Below are positions 8,551 through 17,900 of a DNA stretch of 64,000 nucleotides, piece after piece (positions within the stretch are counted from its first letter, which is position 1; every line of letters begins with the position of its first letter). The notes beneath the pieces are model-generated. The model saw only the letters and a list, made by a program, of their open reading frames with translations, was not told the DNA's origin and made no database searches. The DNA is from [Empedobacter] haloabium (lineage in GTDB: Bacteria > Pseudomonadota > Gammaproteobacteria > Burkholderiales > Burkholderiaceae_D): positions 620,001 through 684,000 of the forward strand of contig CP136508.1 of NCBI GenBank assembly GCA_008011715.2, written 5' to 3'. The position numbers and the translations under genes were made by a program.

Positions 8551-9846
8551 TCAGGCGGCGGCCTTCAGCTTGCGGAACACGCGGCGGGCCGCTTCGATCG
8601 TCTCGTCGATGACGGCGTCGTCATGCGCGGCGGAGACGAAACCGGCCTCGAACGCGGCCGGCGCGAAGTACACGCCTTCGTCCAGCATGGCGTGGAAGAA
8701 GGTGTTGAAGCGGGCCCGGTCGCCGGCCATCATTTCGGCATAATTGCGCGGCGGCTGTTCGCTGAAGTACAGGCCGAACATGCCGCCCTCGTAGTCGGCG
8801 CAGAACGTCACGCCCTCCTCGAACGCGGCATCGGTCAGGCCTTCGGCCAAGCGCCTGGCGCTGGCGGTCAACTTGTCGTAGAAACCTGGCTGCTGGATCA
8901 GTTTCAGGGTCGTCATGCCGGCGGCCACCGCGATCGGGTTGCCCGACAGCGTGCCGGCCTGGTAGACGGCGCCCAGCGGCGCCATCTTGCTCATCAACTC
9001 GGCGCTGCCGCCGAAGGCGGCTACCGGCAGGCCGCCGCCGATCACCTTGCCCAGCGCCGTCAGGTCCGGCTTGATGCCGTACAGCGCCTGCGCGCCGCCC
9101 AGGCCGACGCGGAAACCGCACATCACCTCGTCGAAGATCAGCAGCGCGCCATGGCGCGTGCACAGCTCGCGCAGCGCCTGCAGGAACTCCGGCGTGGCCT
9201 TGATCAGGTTCATGTTGCCGGCCACCGGCTCGACGATCACGCAAGCGATCTCGCTGCCGAAGTTGGCGAAGGCCTCCTCGATCTGGGCCACGTCGTTGTA
9301 GTCCAGGACCAGGGTGTGCTTGACGAAGTCCTCCGGCACGCCGGCGGAAGTCGGATTGCCGAACGTGAGCAGGCCGCTGCCGGCCTTGACCAGCAGGGAA
9401 TCGGCGTGGCCGTGGTAGCAGCCTTCGAACTTGACGATCTTGTCGCGGCCCGTGGCGCCGCGCGCCAGGCGCAATGCGCTCATCGTCGCTTCGGTGCCGG
9501 ACGACACCAGGCGCACCTGCTCGATGGACGGCACCAGGCGGCAGATCTCCTCGGCCATGATCACTTCCGCTTCGGTGGGAGCGCCGAACGACAGGCCGCG
9601 CGTGGCGGCTTCCTGCACCGCCTGCACCACTTCCGGGTGGGCGTGGCCGACGATGGCCGGGCCCCACGAGCCGATGTAGTCGATGTAGCGCTTGCCGTCC
9701 GCATCCCAGAAATACGGACCTTCGGCCCGGGTGATGAAGCGCGGCGTGCCGCCCACGGAGCGGAACGCGCGCACCGGCGAGTTGACGCCGCCGGGCGTGG
9801 TCTTCTGGGCGCGTTCGAACAGCGTGTCGTTCTTGGAAATCGTCAT
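8551..9846 (-). CDS. hemL: Glutamate-1-semialdehyde 2,1-aminomutase
   Basis: The 431-residue PLP enzyme has the HemL signature throughout: [12 protein letters not shown] near the start, the cofactor region [16 protein letters not shown], the aspartate in [12 protein letters not shown], and the PLP lysine at about residue 267 in [11 protein letters not shown]. It converts glutamate-1-semialdehyde to 5-aminolevulinate, the C5 route to haem, in the cytoplasm. Length and motifs are canonical. Its ATG overlaps the stop of thiD (9843-9846), so thiD and hemL are probably cotranscribed and translationally coupled. Confidence 0.96.
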   Translation of the reverse strand: MTISKNDTLFERAQKTTPGGVNSPVRAFRSVGGTPRFITRAEGPYFWDADGKRYIDYIGSWGPAIVGHAHPEVVQAVQEAATRGLSFGAPTEAEVIMAEEICRLVPSIEQVRLVSSGTEATMSALRLARGATGRDKIVKFEGCYHGHADSLLVKAGSGLLTFGNPTSAGVPEDFVKHTLVLDYNDVAQIEEAFANFGSEIACVIVEPVAGNMNLIKATPEFLQALRELCTRHGALLIFDEVMCGFRVGLGGAQALYGIKPDLTALGKVIGGGLPVAAFGGSAELMSKMAPLGAVYQAGTLSGNPIAVAAGMTTLKLIQQPGFYDKLTASARRLAEGLTDAAFEEGVTFCADYEGGMFGLYFSEQPPRNYAEMMAGDRARFNTFFHAMLDEGVYFAPAAFEAGFVSAAHDDAVIDETIEAARRVFRKLKAAA

Positions 9847-10763
9847 TGCTTGGTCCTGTTGGTTCGATTGGTACTGCTTGCGGTTGGCTTGCCGAGCGGC
9901 GCGGCCAAAGGCGCATCGCGCAACGACGCGGCCTGGGCATGCAGCGCATGGAAATGGTCCGGCACCAGCTTGCCCATGCCGAAGCGGCGCGCATGCTGCA
10001 GCGCGCCATGGGTGTACTGCTGCGCCAGTTGCACGGCGCGCGGCGCCTCGATGCCTTGCGCCATGTAGGCCGTGATGGCGGCCGACAGCGTGCAGCCGCT
10101 GCCGAGGAAAGGTCCGGGCAGGTGCTGCCAGCGGTCGTGCCGGACGATGCCGCCGTCGCCGTACAGCGTATTGGCGCGCAGGCCCGATTCGGCGCGCGAG
10201 GTGCCGGCCGGCGTACCGGTCACCAGCACGTATTCGCAGCCGAGGTCGATCAGGTGCTGGGCGTCGTCCGCCATCGTCTCGCCGTTCGCCAGGTCGCGCC
10301 AGGTTTCGGCGATATGGCCCAGTTCCACCTGCGACAGCATCAGCAGGGTGGACTGCGGCACCAGCAGTTGCCGCAGCACGGTGAGCAGCTCTTCGAAATC
10401 GGTCTCCTCGCCCAGTGGCGGCAATTGCGAACCGAACGGATCGAGGATCAGCGGCGCATCCGGATAGTCGCTGACGACTTCCGCGATCGACGAGATGTGT
10501 TCCAGGGAATCGAGCGCGCCGATCTTGAAGGCGGCAACCTGTGCGTCTTCCAGTACCGCCCTGGCCTGGTCCGCGACCCAGTCCGGTTCCACGTGCTGCT
10601 GGTCTTCCACCTTGGCGCTGTCGCCGATCAGGAGCGCCGTCGTCACCGCCAGCCCCTGGCAGCCCAGCGCCGCGAATACGCCAAGATCGGCATGCACGCC
10701 GACCGCGCCGATCGGGTCGGCCACACCGAAGGTCAGAATGAGAGGAGAAGTTTGGTTTTGCAC
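9843..10763 (-). CDS. thiD: ThiD-like hydroxymethylpyrimidine/phosphomethylpyrimidine kinase
   Basis: The 306-residue ribokinase-fold protein is the usual partner upstream of hemL in this lineage. ThiD phosphorylates HMP and HMP-P for thiamine synthesis. The C-terminal ATP/anion-hole motif [17 protein letters not shown] is well kept. The N-terminal substrate motif reads [15 protein letters not shown], where canonical ThiD has SDPSGGAGIQADL, so two glycine-rich positions are altered, and the middle of the protein is also less conserved. It may be a functional variant or have drifted in substrate. The last 25 residues are low-complexity. It is divergent from rubredoxin across 56 bases. Confidence 0.72.
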   Translation of the reverse strand: MQNQTSPLILTFGVADPIGAVGVHADLGVFAALGCQGLAVTTALLIGDSAKVEDQQHVEPDWVADQARAVLEDAQVAAFKIGALDSLEHISSIAEVVSDYPDAPLILDPFGSQLPPLGEETDFEELLTVLRQLLVPQSTLLMLSQVELGHIAETWRDLANGETMADDAQHLIDLGCEYVLVTGTPAGTSRAESGLRANTLYGDGGIVRHDRWQHLPGPFLGSGCTLSAAITAYMAQGIEAPRAVQLAQQYTHGALQHARRFGMGKLVPDHFHALHAQAASLRDAPLAAPLGKPTASSTNRTNRTKQ

Positions 10764-10819
10764 GGCCAGTAGATTAAGATACCCGATTCGACATTTTACT
10801 TGATTAGGGGTAGCGGAAC

Positions 10820-11035
10820 GTGAGTAGCGACAGTAACAAAAACGGCCAGCCAGGTGGCGCGGCGCAGGAGTTCAAGAGCTGGATGTGCCTCATTTGCGGC
10901 TGGATCTACGACGAGGAAGCCGGCCTGCCGGACGAGGGTATCGCGCCGGGCACGCGCTGGGAAGACGTGCCGATGAACTGGACCTGCCCCGAATGCGGCG
11001 CCCGCAAGGACGATTTCGAAATGGTCGCGCTCTGA
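10820..11035 (+). CDS. rubA: Rubredoxin
   Basis: The 71-residue protein carries the two CxxC knuckles of rubredoxin (MCLICGWIYDEEAG and WTCPECGARKDDFE), which bind one iron with four cysteines. It is an electron carrier in the cytoplasm. It starts with GTG at 10820, after a weak ribosome binding site. About 17 residues precede the rubredoxin fold, a modest polar extension. It stands alone between the divergent thiD and pilG; its redox partner is not evident from the neighbours. Confidence 0.93.
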   Translation: MSSDSNKNGQPGGAAQEFKSWMCLICGWIYDEEAGLPDEGIAPGTRWEDVPMNWTCPECGARKDDFEMVAL

Positions 11036-11220
11036 CGCCAGCCGCGATACGGCCGCGTCACCCCGGCACCGCAGGCCGCCGGTGAATCGCTTGCAAGCCG
11101 CCCCCTGGCTGCGTGAATCGCTCTCATGCCGTTAGTATAAAAAACCCGTCCGCCATGGGGCGCACCCCTGTGCTATCGTACGCGTCAGGTACCTCGGGAG
11201 CAGGCCTATTGCCTATTGAT

Positions 11221-11616
11221 ATGACGACAACGCCGCAAGCGACAGGTTTGAAAATCATGGTGATCGACGACAGCAGCACGATCCGCCGGTCCGCCGAGAT
11301 CTTCCTCAGCCAGGCCGGCTATGACGTCGTGCTGGCCGAAGACGGTTTCGACGCGCTGGCCAAGATCAACGACCACCATCCGGCGCTGATCTTCTGCGAC
11401 ATCCTGATGCCCCGGCTGGACGGTTACCAGACCTGCGCGCTGATCAAGAAGAGCGCGAAATTCCATGCCGTACCCGTGCTGATGCTGTCCTCCAAGGACG
11501 GCCTGTTCGACCGCGCGCGCGGCGCCATGGTCGGCTCGTCCGCCTATCTCACCAAACCCTTCAGCAAAGACAGCCTGCTGGCCGCCGTGCGCGAGCACAC
11601 CGGCCAGGGCCAATAA
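11221..11616 (+). CDS. pilG: PilG-type twitching motility response regulator
   Basis: A 131-residue stand-alone receiver domain with acidic pair IDDSSTIRR, phospho-acceptor Asp60 in LIFCDILMPRLDGYQT and the conserved lysine in LTKPFSKDSL. It opens the Pil-Chp cluster, in which PilG is the output regulator promoting type IV pilus extension. The ATG at 11221 (MTTTPQATG) gives the normal length; an in-frame ATG at 11113 would add a 36-residue tail unlike the family. pilH follows 16 bases later. Confidence 0.9.
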   Translation: MTTTPQATGLKIMVIDDSSTIRRSAEIFLSQAGYDVVLAEDGFDALAKINDHHPALIFCDILMPRLDGYQTCALIKKSAKFHAVPVLMLSSKDGLFDRARGAMVGSSAYLTKPFSKDSLLAAVREHTGQGQ

Positions 11617-11632
11617 GACCAGCGAGGAAAGC

Positions 11633-11998
11633 ATGGCCATCAAGAAAATCCTTATCGTCGACGACTCGCCCACGGAGCGCTATTACCTGACCGATATCCT
11701 CGTCAAGCACGGCTACGAGGTGGCCACCGCGGAAAACGGCGAGGAAGCGCTGGCCCGCATCCGGGTCGAGAAACCGCAGCTGATCCTAATGGACGTCGTG
11801 ATGCCCGGGGCGAACGGCTTCCAGGTCACCCGTTCGATCGCGCGCGATCCGGCGCTGCAGGACGTGCCCGTGATCATCTGCTCCAGCAAGAACCAGGAGA
11901 CCGACCGCATCTGGGGCCTGCGCCAGGGCGCCAAGGAATACCTCGTCAAGCCCGTCGACGCGGCCGACCTGCTGGCCAAGATCGCGGCGCTGGACTGA
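11633..11998 (+). CDS. pilH: PilH-type twitching motility response regulator
   Basis: A 121-residue single-domain receiver with [18 protein letters not shown], phospho-acceptor Asp54 in [16 protein letters not shown] and lysine in [13 protein letters not shown]. The order pilG-pilH-pilI-pilJ-chpA identifies it as PilH, thought to promote pilus retraction or act as a phosphate sink for ChpA. It has a purine-rich ribosome binding site (AGGAAAG) before ATG 11633. Its stop overlaps the pilI start by one base (TGATG, 11996-12000). Confidence 0.9.
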   Translation: MAIKKILIVDDSPTERYYLTDILVKHGYEVATAENGEEALARIRVEKPQLILMDVVMPGANGFQVTRSIARDPALQDVPVIICSSKNQETDRIWGLRQGAKEYLVKPVDAADLLAKIAALD

Positions 11999-12576
11999 TG
12001 ACGAGCGAGCCGCACGACCTGCAGCCCGATACCGCCGGCGACGATACCACGCCGGGCGGCGCCGAACGGCGCAGCCGCCTGCGCCAGTACCAGGTGCAGC
12101 TGCTGGAACGCATGCAGGCGGCGCAGGGCGAGGCCGTGGCCACCGGGCGCGAGCTGGGTGTGCTGATCGGCGCGCGCCACTACCTGCTCGACCTGACCCA
12201 GGTCGGCGAGATCGTGCCGCACCACAGCGTGACCGCCGTGCCGCTGACGTGCGACTGGTACCTGGGGCTGGCCAATATCCGCGGCAACCTGACCGGCATC
12301 GTCGACCTGGCGCGCTTCCAGGACGAGCCCGCGCTGCAGCCGGGCGGCGAAGCGCGCTTCGTCACGTTCGCGCCCGCCTTGGGCTTGCCGTGCGCGCTGC
12401 TGGTGACGCGCGTGCTGGGCCTGCGCAAGCTGGCCGACATGACGGCCGCTACCGAGGCGCCAAGCGATGCCGGGTGGCTGGCCGCGACCTATTCCGACGC
12501 CGACGGGCTGGCCTGGCAGCGGCTCGACCTGGCCCGGCTCGCCGGCGACCCGCGTTTCCTGCACGTGGGCCGCTAA
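11998..12576 (+). CDS. pilI: PilI, CheW-like adaptor of the Pil-Chp system
   Basis: The 192-residue protein consists of an N-terminal helix (about 45 residues, [19 protein letters not shown]) and a CheW-like domain containing [26 protein letters not shown] and [19 protein letters not shown]. It should couple the receptor PilJ to the kinase ChpA at the cell pole. Placement between pilH and pilJ supports this. It is translationally coupled to pilH, and the pilJ start follows 29 bases after its stop. Confidence 0.88.
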   Translation: MTSEPHDLQPDTAGDDTTPGGAERRSRLRQYQVQLLERMQAAQGEAVATGRELGVLIGARHYLLDLTQVGEIVPHHSVTAVPLTCDWYLGLANIRGNLTGIVDLARFQDEPALQPGGEARFVTFAPALGLPCALLVTRVLGLRKLADMTAATEAPSDAGWLAATYSDADGLAWQRLDLARLAGDPRFLHVGR

Positions 12577-12605
12577 CATCAGCACAGCGTGAACGAGGGG
12601 ATTTG

Positions 12606-14921
12606 ATGGCTTTCAGGATTTTTTCCCGGTCCGCCCGACAGCAGGAGCAGGCGGCGCAGGGACCGGAATCGGCATTCGGCAGCTACGGCGACTCGCAGTT
12701 CATGCGTCCGCCCGGCAGCCCGGCGGCGAGCGCCGACGAGGAACCGCTGCGCCTGCGCGACGCCTTGCGCCGGCGTGGTGGCAGCGCGCCATTGCCGCCG
12801 GACGCCGCCGGCCCGGGCTTCCGGCTGCCGCTGATCGGCCACCTGCCGCCGGCGCGCCAGCTCAGCTACCTGGTCACCACGCTGGCCGTCAGCCTGGCGC
12901 TGTCGGCTGCCTTTGTCGCGTTGAACGTGCATTACAGCGCCACCGGCGCGCTCAGCACGCAGATGGCGGGCGATGCGCTGATGCACTCGCAGCGCATCGG
13001 CAAGGCGGCGCCCAACGCGGTGCAGGGCAATGCCGAGGCCTTCCGCCAGCTGGACGAAAGCCGGCGCGAACTGGCGGGCGACCTGGCGCTGATGGCCGGC
13101 GGCGGCGAATACCAGGGCCGGCGCCTGCCGGGAGCGGGCGGCGAGCTGCGCGCGGCGGTGGAGCGGGTGCGCAAGCAGTGGGCCGCCACCGACAAGGCCG
13201 CCGAGACTATCCTGCGCCAGCGCGGCGCGCTGGCCGGCGTGGACAAGACGCTGCAGCAGATGAACGCGGCCTCGCCGCAACTACTGGCGCAGACCGAGGC
13301 GATCGCCGCCTACAAGCTGCAGCGCGGCGCCAGCGCGCGCGAGATGGCGGCGTTGGGCCGGCTGACGATGCTGACCCAGCGCATGAGCCGCGGCGCCAGC
13401 GAATTCCTGACGGACGGCGGCATCAGTTCGGAAACGGCGTTCCAGCTGGGCCGTGACGTGACCGTATTCCGCACCACCGTGGATGGCTTCCTGAACGGCA
13501 GCGCGGCGCTGGGCGTCGCCGCCGCGCGCGACCCGGAACTGCGCGAGCGCCTGGAGGCGCTGCGCGCCCAGTTCGAGCCGTACCAGGCGCAGGCCGGCGC
13601 CATTCTCGCCCGGCTGGACAAGTTCGCGGCGGCGAAGAACGCCGAGCGCCTGATCTTCACGCAGAACGAAAGCCTGCGCCAGAGCCTGGCGGGGCTGCAG
13701 GACGCCTACCGGCGCCGGCAGGAATCGCTGAACTGGACGTTCTGGCTGATGGTGGCCGGCGGCATGACCACGCTGCTGACGGGGGCCGCGATCGGCCGGG
13801 TGCTGCTGCAGGATTCGTACAACCGCACCCGCGGCGCCGAGCGGCGGCGCCAGGAAGCGGAAGAGCTGCGCCAGCTGGCCCAGCGCCAGGAGGAGGAGGC
13901 CAAGGCCACCAACGCGCAGAACCAGGCCGCCATCCTGCGCCTGATGAACGAGCTGCAGGAAGTGGCGGACGGCGACCTGACGGTGCAGGCGACTGTGTCG
14001 GAAGATATCACGGGCGCCATCGCCGACTCGGTCAACTATACGGTCGAGGAGTTGCGCGGCCTGGTGGGGCGGGTGACGGTAACGGCCGAACACGTGACGA
14101 ACGCGTCGACCCATGCCCAGGGCATTTCCAGCGCACTGCTGGAAGCCTCGCAGGCGCAGGCGCGCGAGATCCGCGACGCCAGCGCCACCGTGGTGCGCAT
14201 GGCGGAGGAGATCACCCAGGTGTCGCGCTCGGCGGGTGAATCGGCCGACGTGGCGCGCCAGTCCGTGGCCGCCGCGCGCCAGGGCGCGACCGCCGTGCAG
14301 AACGCCATCAAGGGCATGCACGAGATCCGCGAGCAGATCCAGGAAACCTCCAAGCGCATCAAGCGGCTGGGCGAATCGTCGCAGGAAATCGGCGAGATCA
14401 CGGAATTGATCTCCGACATCACGGAACAGACCAACGTGCTGGCGCTGAACGCGGCGATCCAGGCCGCGTCCGCCGGCGAGGCCGGGCGCGGCTTCTCCGT
14501 CGTGGCCGAGGAAGTGCAGCGGCTGGCCGAGCGGTCGGCCGAGGCGGCCAAGCAGATCGGCGCGCTGGTGCGCGCGATCCAGGCCGACACGCACGACGCG
14601 GTGGCGGCGATGGAAAAGTCGACCCAGGGCGTGGTCGAGGGCGCGCGCCTGTCCGACGCGGCCGGCGCGGCGCTGACGGACATCTCGCAGGTGTCGCACC
14701 GGCTGGCCGAGCTGATCGAAGGCATCGCCCAGGCCACCGGCATGCAGGCCACCTCCGCCACGGGCGTGGCCGGCAATATCGGCCATATCCTGCAGGTGAC
14801 GGAGCAGACCAAGGAGGGCACGCAGCAGACGGCGCAATCGGTGCACAAGCTGTCGGTGCTGGCGCAGGAGCTGAAGAATTCCGTGTCGCGCTTCCGCATC
14901 GCCCCGGAATCGAGTAACTGA
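12606..14921 (+). CDS. pilJ: PilJ, methyl-accepting chemoreceptor of the Pil-Chp system
   Basis: The 771-residue receptor has a cytoplasmic N-terminal extension of about 84 residues. TM1 begins near residue 85 ([23 protein letters not shown]), then comes a periplasmic helical sensor with two PilJ-type segments, and TM2 near 375-400. A HAMP-like linker ([22 protein letters not shown]) leads into a long signalling coiled coil whose tip lies around residues 610-640 ([20 protein letters not shown]). The start ATG 12606 follows GGGGATTTG. The N-terminal extension is longer than in Pseudomonas PilJ. PilJ is thought to sense pilin or surface contact and signal through PilI to ChpA. Confidence 0.9.
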   Translation: MAFRIFSRSARQQEQAAQGPESAFGSYGDSQFMRPPGSPAASADEEPLRLRDALRRRGGSAPLPPDAAGPGFRLPLIGHLPPARQLSYLVTTLAVSLALSAAFVALNVHYSATGALSTQMAGDALMHSQRIGKAAPNAVQGNAEAFRQLDESRRELAGDLALMAGGGEYQGRRLPGAGGELRAAVERVRKQWAATDKAAETILRQRGALAGVDKTLQQMNAASPQLLAQTEAIAAYKLQRGASAREMAALGRLTMLTQRMSRGASEFLTDGGISSETAFQLGRDVTVFRTTVDGFLNGSAALGVAAARDPELRERLEALRAQFEPYQAQAGAILARLDKFAAAKNAERLIFTQNESLRQSLAGLQDAYRRRQESLNWTFWLMVAGGMTTLLTGAAIGRVLLQDSYNRTRGAERRRQEAEELRQLAQRQEEEAKATNAQNQAAILRLMNELQEVADGDLTVQATVSEDITGAIADSVNYTVEELRGLVGRVTVTAEHVTNASTHAQGISSALLEASQAQAREIRDASATVVRMAEEITQVSRSAGESADVARQSVAAARQGATAVQNAIKGMHEIREQIQETSKRIKRLGESSQEIGEITELISDITEQTNVLALNAAIQAASAGEAGRGFSVVAEEVQRLAERSAEAAKQIGALVRAIQADTHDAVAAMEKSTQGVVEGARLSDAAGAALTDISQVSHRLAELIEGIAQATGMQATSATGVAGNIGHILQVTEQTKEGTQQTAQSVHKLSVLAQELKNSVSRFRIAPESSN

Positions 14922-14960
14922 GCAACCAACAAGCAATGAGCGAACACCGCTGAGGCAAGC

Positions 14961-17900
14961 ATGATCCAACACGATACGCCGACTGTCACCCCGTTCGATC
15001 CTGGCCCGCTGTCCTGGGTCATGGTCGAGATCCGCGAGGCGCTGGGCCGTTCCCGCACGGCGCTGTTCGAGGCGGGCGGGCTGGAGCCGGACGACCAGGC
15101 CACGGCGCTGCGCCATGCCAAGTCGCATCTGCACCAGGCCCATGGCGCGCTGCTGATGGTGGACGTGGACGGCGTCGTGCTGTTGACGCAGCTGGCCGAG
15201 GAAGTGCTGGACCGCTTCAAGGATGGCACCCTGAAATGCAGCCTTGAGCACGTGCAGGTGGTGGCGGCGCTGTACCAGGCCGTGATCGAATATCTGGAAG
15301 AGCTGCTGGACGGCGCGCCGTTCCAGCCGGCGCGGCTGTTCCCGTATTACCGCGCCATGCAGGAGCTGCTGGGCGCACAGCGCATCCATCCGGCCGACCT
15401 GTTCTTCCCCGACCTGGCGCGCTGGCCCGCGTTGGCAGCGGCGGCAGGTGCTGGCGATGCCGACTACGGCACGCTGCGGCAGCGCTTCGAACGGGCGCTG
15501 CTGCCCTATCTGAAGTCGGGCGACGCGAGCCATGCCGGCGCGCTGCGCGACGTGGTGGCGGAGGTGGCGGCCGCGCAGGCCGAGCCCCGGCCGCGCGCCT
15601 TCTGGCTGGCGCTGCAGGCATTCGCGGAACTGGTCGCGGCCGGCCTGCTGCCGGCCGGCCTGTACGCCAAGCAGCTGTTCGGCCTGATCAACCTGCAGAT
15701 GCGCCGGCTGGCGCAAGGCACGCCGGAAACGCCGGAAGCGGTGCTGCGCGACGCGCTGTTTTTCGTCGCGGCCGCCGCGCCGGAGACGCTGCCGCCGCTG
15801 GCGCGCGAGGTACGTGCCGCCTGGCGCCTGGACGGCCTGGTGCCAATCGACTATGAAACCAAGCGCTACGGCCAGCTCGACCTGGATGCGCTGGCGCGCG
15901 CCAAGGAAGGCCTGGCGCAGGCCAGGGCAGCCTGGCAACGGCTGGAGCAGGCCGATGGCTCGACGCTGCACAATGCCGAGTTCGGGCAGGCGCTGGCGCT
16001 GGTGGCGGCGGCCAGCGACAAGCTGGGCCTGCCGGCGCTGGGCGCACTGATGCGCCAGCTGGCCATCACCGCCAATACGGCCCTGGCGGCCGGCCGCAGC
16101 GAGGAGCTGGGCCTGGAGATGGCGACGGCGCTGCTGTTCGCCGGCCATGGCCTGGAGCAGATCCGCCACCTGCCGGACGATTTCGTGGCCAACGCCGACA
16201 CGATCGGCGCGCGCCTGCAGGCACTGCTGGCCGGCGCGGTGCCGCCCGAACCGGCGCAATGGCAGAGCGGGCTGGCGCAGCGGCTGCAGCAGGACGACAC
16301 GGTGGTGGCGCTGTCGCTGGAAATGAAGACAGCGCTGCGCCACGTGGAGAAGGTGCTGGACGAGTATCACATCCAGGGTACGGCCGACCTGGCCGCGCTG
16401 GACAGCGTGCTGCACCAGCTGGAGGGCGCGCTGGCGGTGGCCGACCAGGATCAGGCGATGCGGGCGGCGCGCCACGTGCGCGGCGAGATCGCGCGGCTGG
16501 CCGCCGGCGACGGGGATGCCGCCCTGCTCGACGCCATCGCCCGCAACGTCGGCGCGCTGGGCTTCTTCGTCGATATGCTGGCGCAGAACGCAGCCGGCGC
16601 GCGCGAGCGCTTCGCGTTCGATCCGGCCCAGGGCACGTTCCGCGCCATCCCGTTCCGCAAGATCGCCGCTGGGGAGACGATTCCCGTGCTGGAAGAGGAG
16701 GTCGAGCCGCCGGCGCCGCTGGCGCTGCCGGAGGCGCCGCCGTCCAGCGTGGGCGGCCCGGCCGACGCGGCCATCGAGGCGGAACTGCTGGAGATCTTCA
16801 TCGGCGAGGCGCAGGAAGTGCTGGCGTTCATCGTGACGACGCTGGCGCAGCCGCGCCTGGATGCCGGCACGCCGGACAACCTGGCGATGCTGCGCCGCTC
16901 CTTCCATACGCTGAAAGGCAGCGGCCGCATGGTCGGCCTGAACCAGTTCGCCGACGCCGCTGGCGCCGTCGAGAAGACGATGAACGTGTGGATCGCCGAG
17001 GCGCGCCCTGTCAGCGAAGCATTGTTCGGTCTGCTCGAATGGGTCTCGGCCGAACTGGGCGAATGGGTCAGCGAGCTGGTGGCGAAGGGCATTTCGTCAC
17101 GCAGCGCCGGCGCCATCGCCGAGGCGGCCCAGCGGGTGCGCGAAGGCGAACCGTTCATGCCGGCGCGCGCACCGCAGCCGGTCGAGACGCCGGTGCCGCC
17201 GCCGTACGTGACGGACGAACATGCGGCGGCGCAATCGGCGCAGGAGCAGGCAGCCGCGGACGACATGGTGTTCATCGACCGGCTGGCCGTGCCACGCCCC
17301 CTGTTCGACATCTACACGGCCGAGGCCCAGGGCCTGCTGGCACGGCTGCGCGAGGAGTTCGCAGCCTGGCGCGCGGCGCCGGAGCGCAGCGTCGACCCCG
17401 ATACGCTGCAGGCCGTCCACACGCTGACCGGCACGTCCGCCACGGTCGGCTTCAAGCCGCTGCGCGAGCTGTCGTATGCGCTGGAGCTCGTGCTGCAGGC
17501 GCAGCAGGAGCCGGCGATCGCGCCGGACGCCGCCCAGCACGACCTGTTCGATTTCGCGCTCGAGCGCATGCGCCAGATGGTGCAGTCGTTCCTGGCGCTG
17601 GAGATGCCGGCCGAACAACCCGAGCTGATCGCCGCGCTGGACAAGCTGCGCGAGGACCTGGCGCGCACGCCAGCGGCGGACGCGGCGCTGGATGCGCGGC
17701 TGGACAGCATGCTGGCCGGCGTGGAGGTCGCTCCCGTGGAAGCCGCGCCCGCGCCACCGCAGGAGCCGCCGTTGGACGAACTGGCGGCCCGGCTCGACGC
17801 CCTGTTTACCGATACCTACCACGCGCTGCTGGCCGACCCGCCGCCGCTGCCGGCGCGCGGCACGCCGCTGCCGCTGCGCCCGCAGCTGGCCACGCAGGAC

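Noticed and set aside
13281..16907. A 1208-codon minus-strand open frame opposite pilJ and chpA
   Set aside because: Composition is typical of antisense shadow (Arg, Gln, His-rich), it spans two sense genes, and no family motif is visible.
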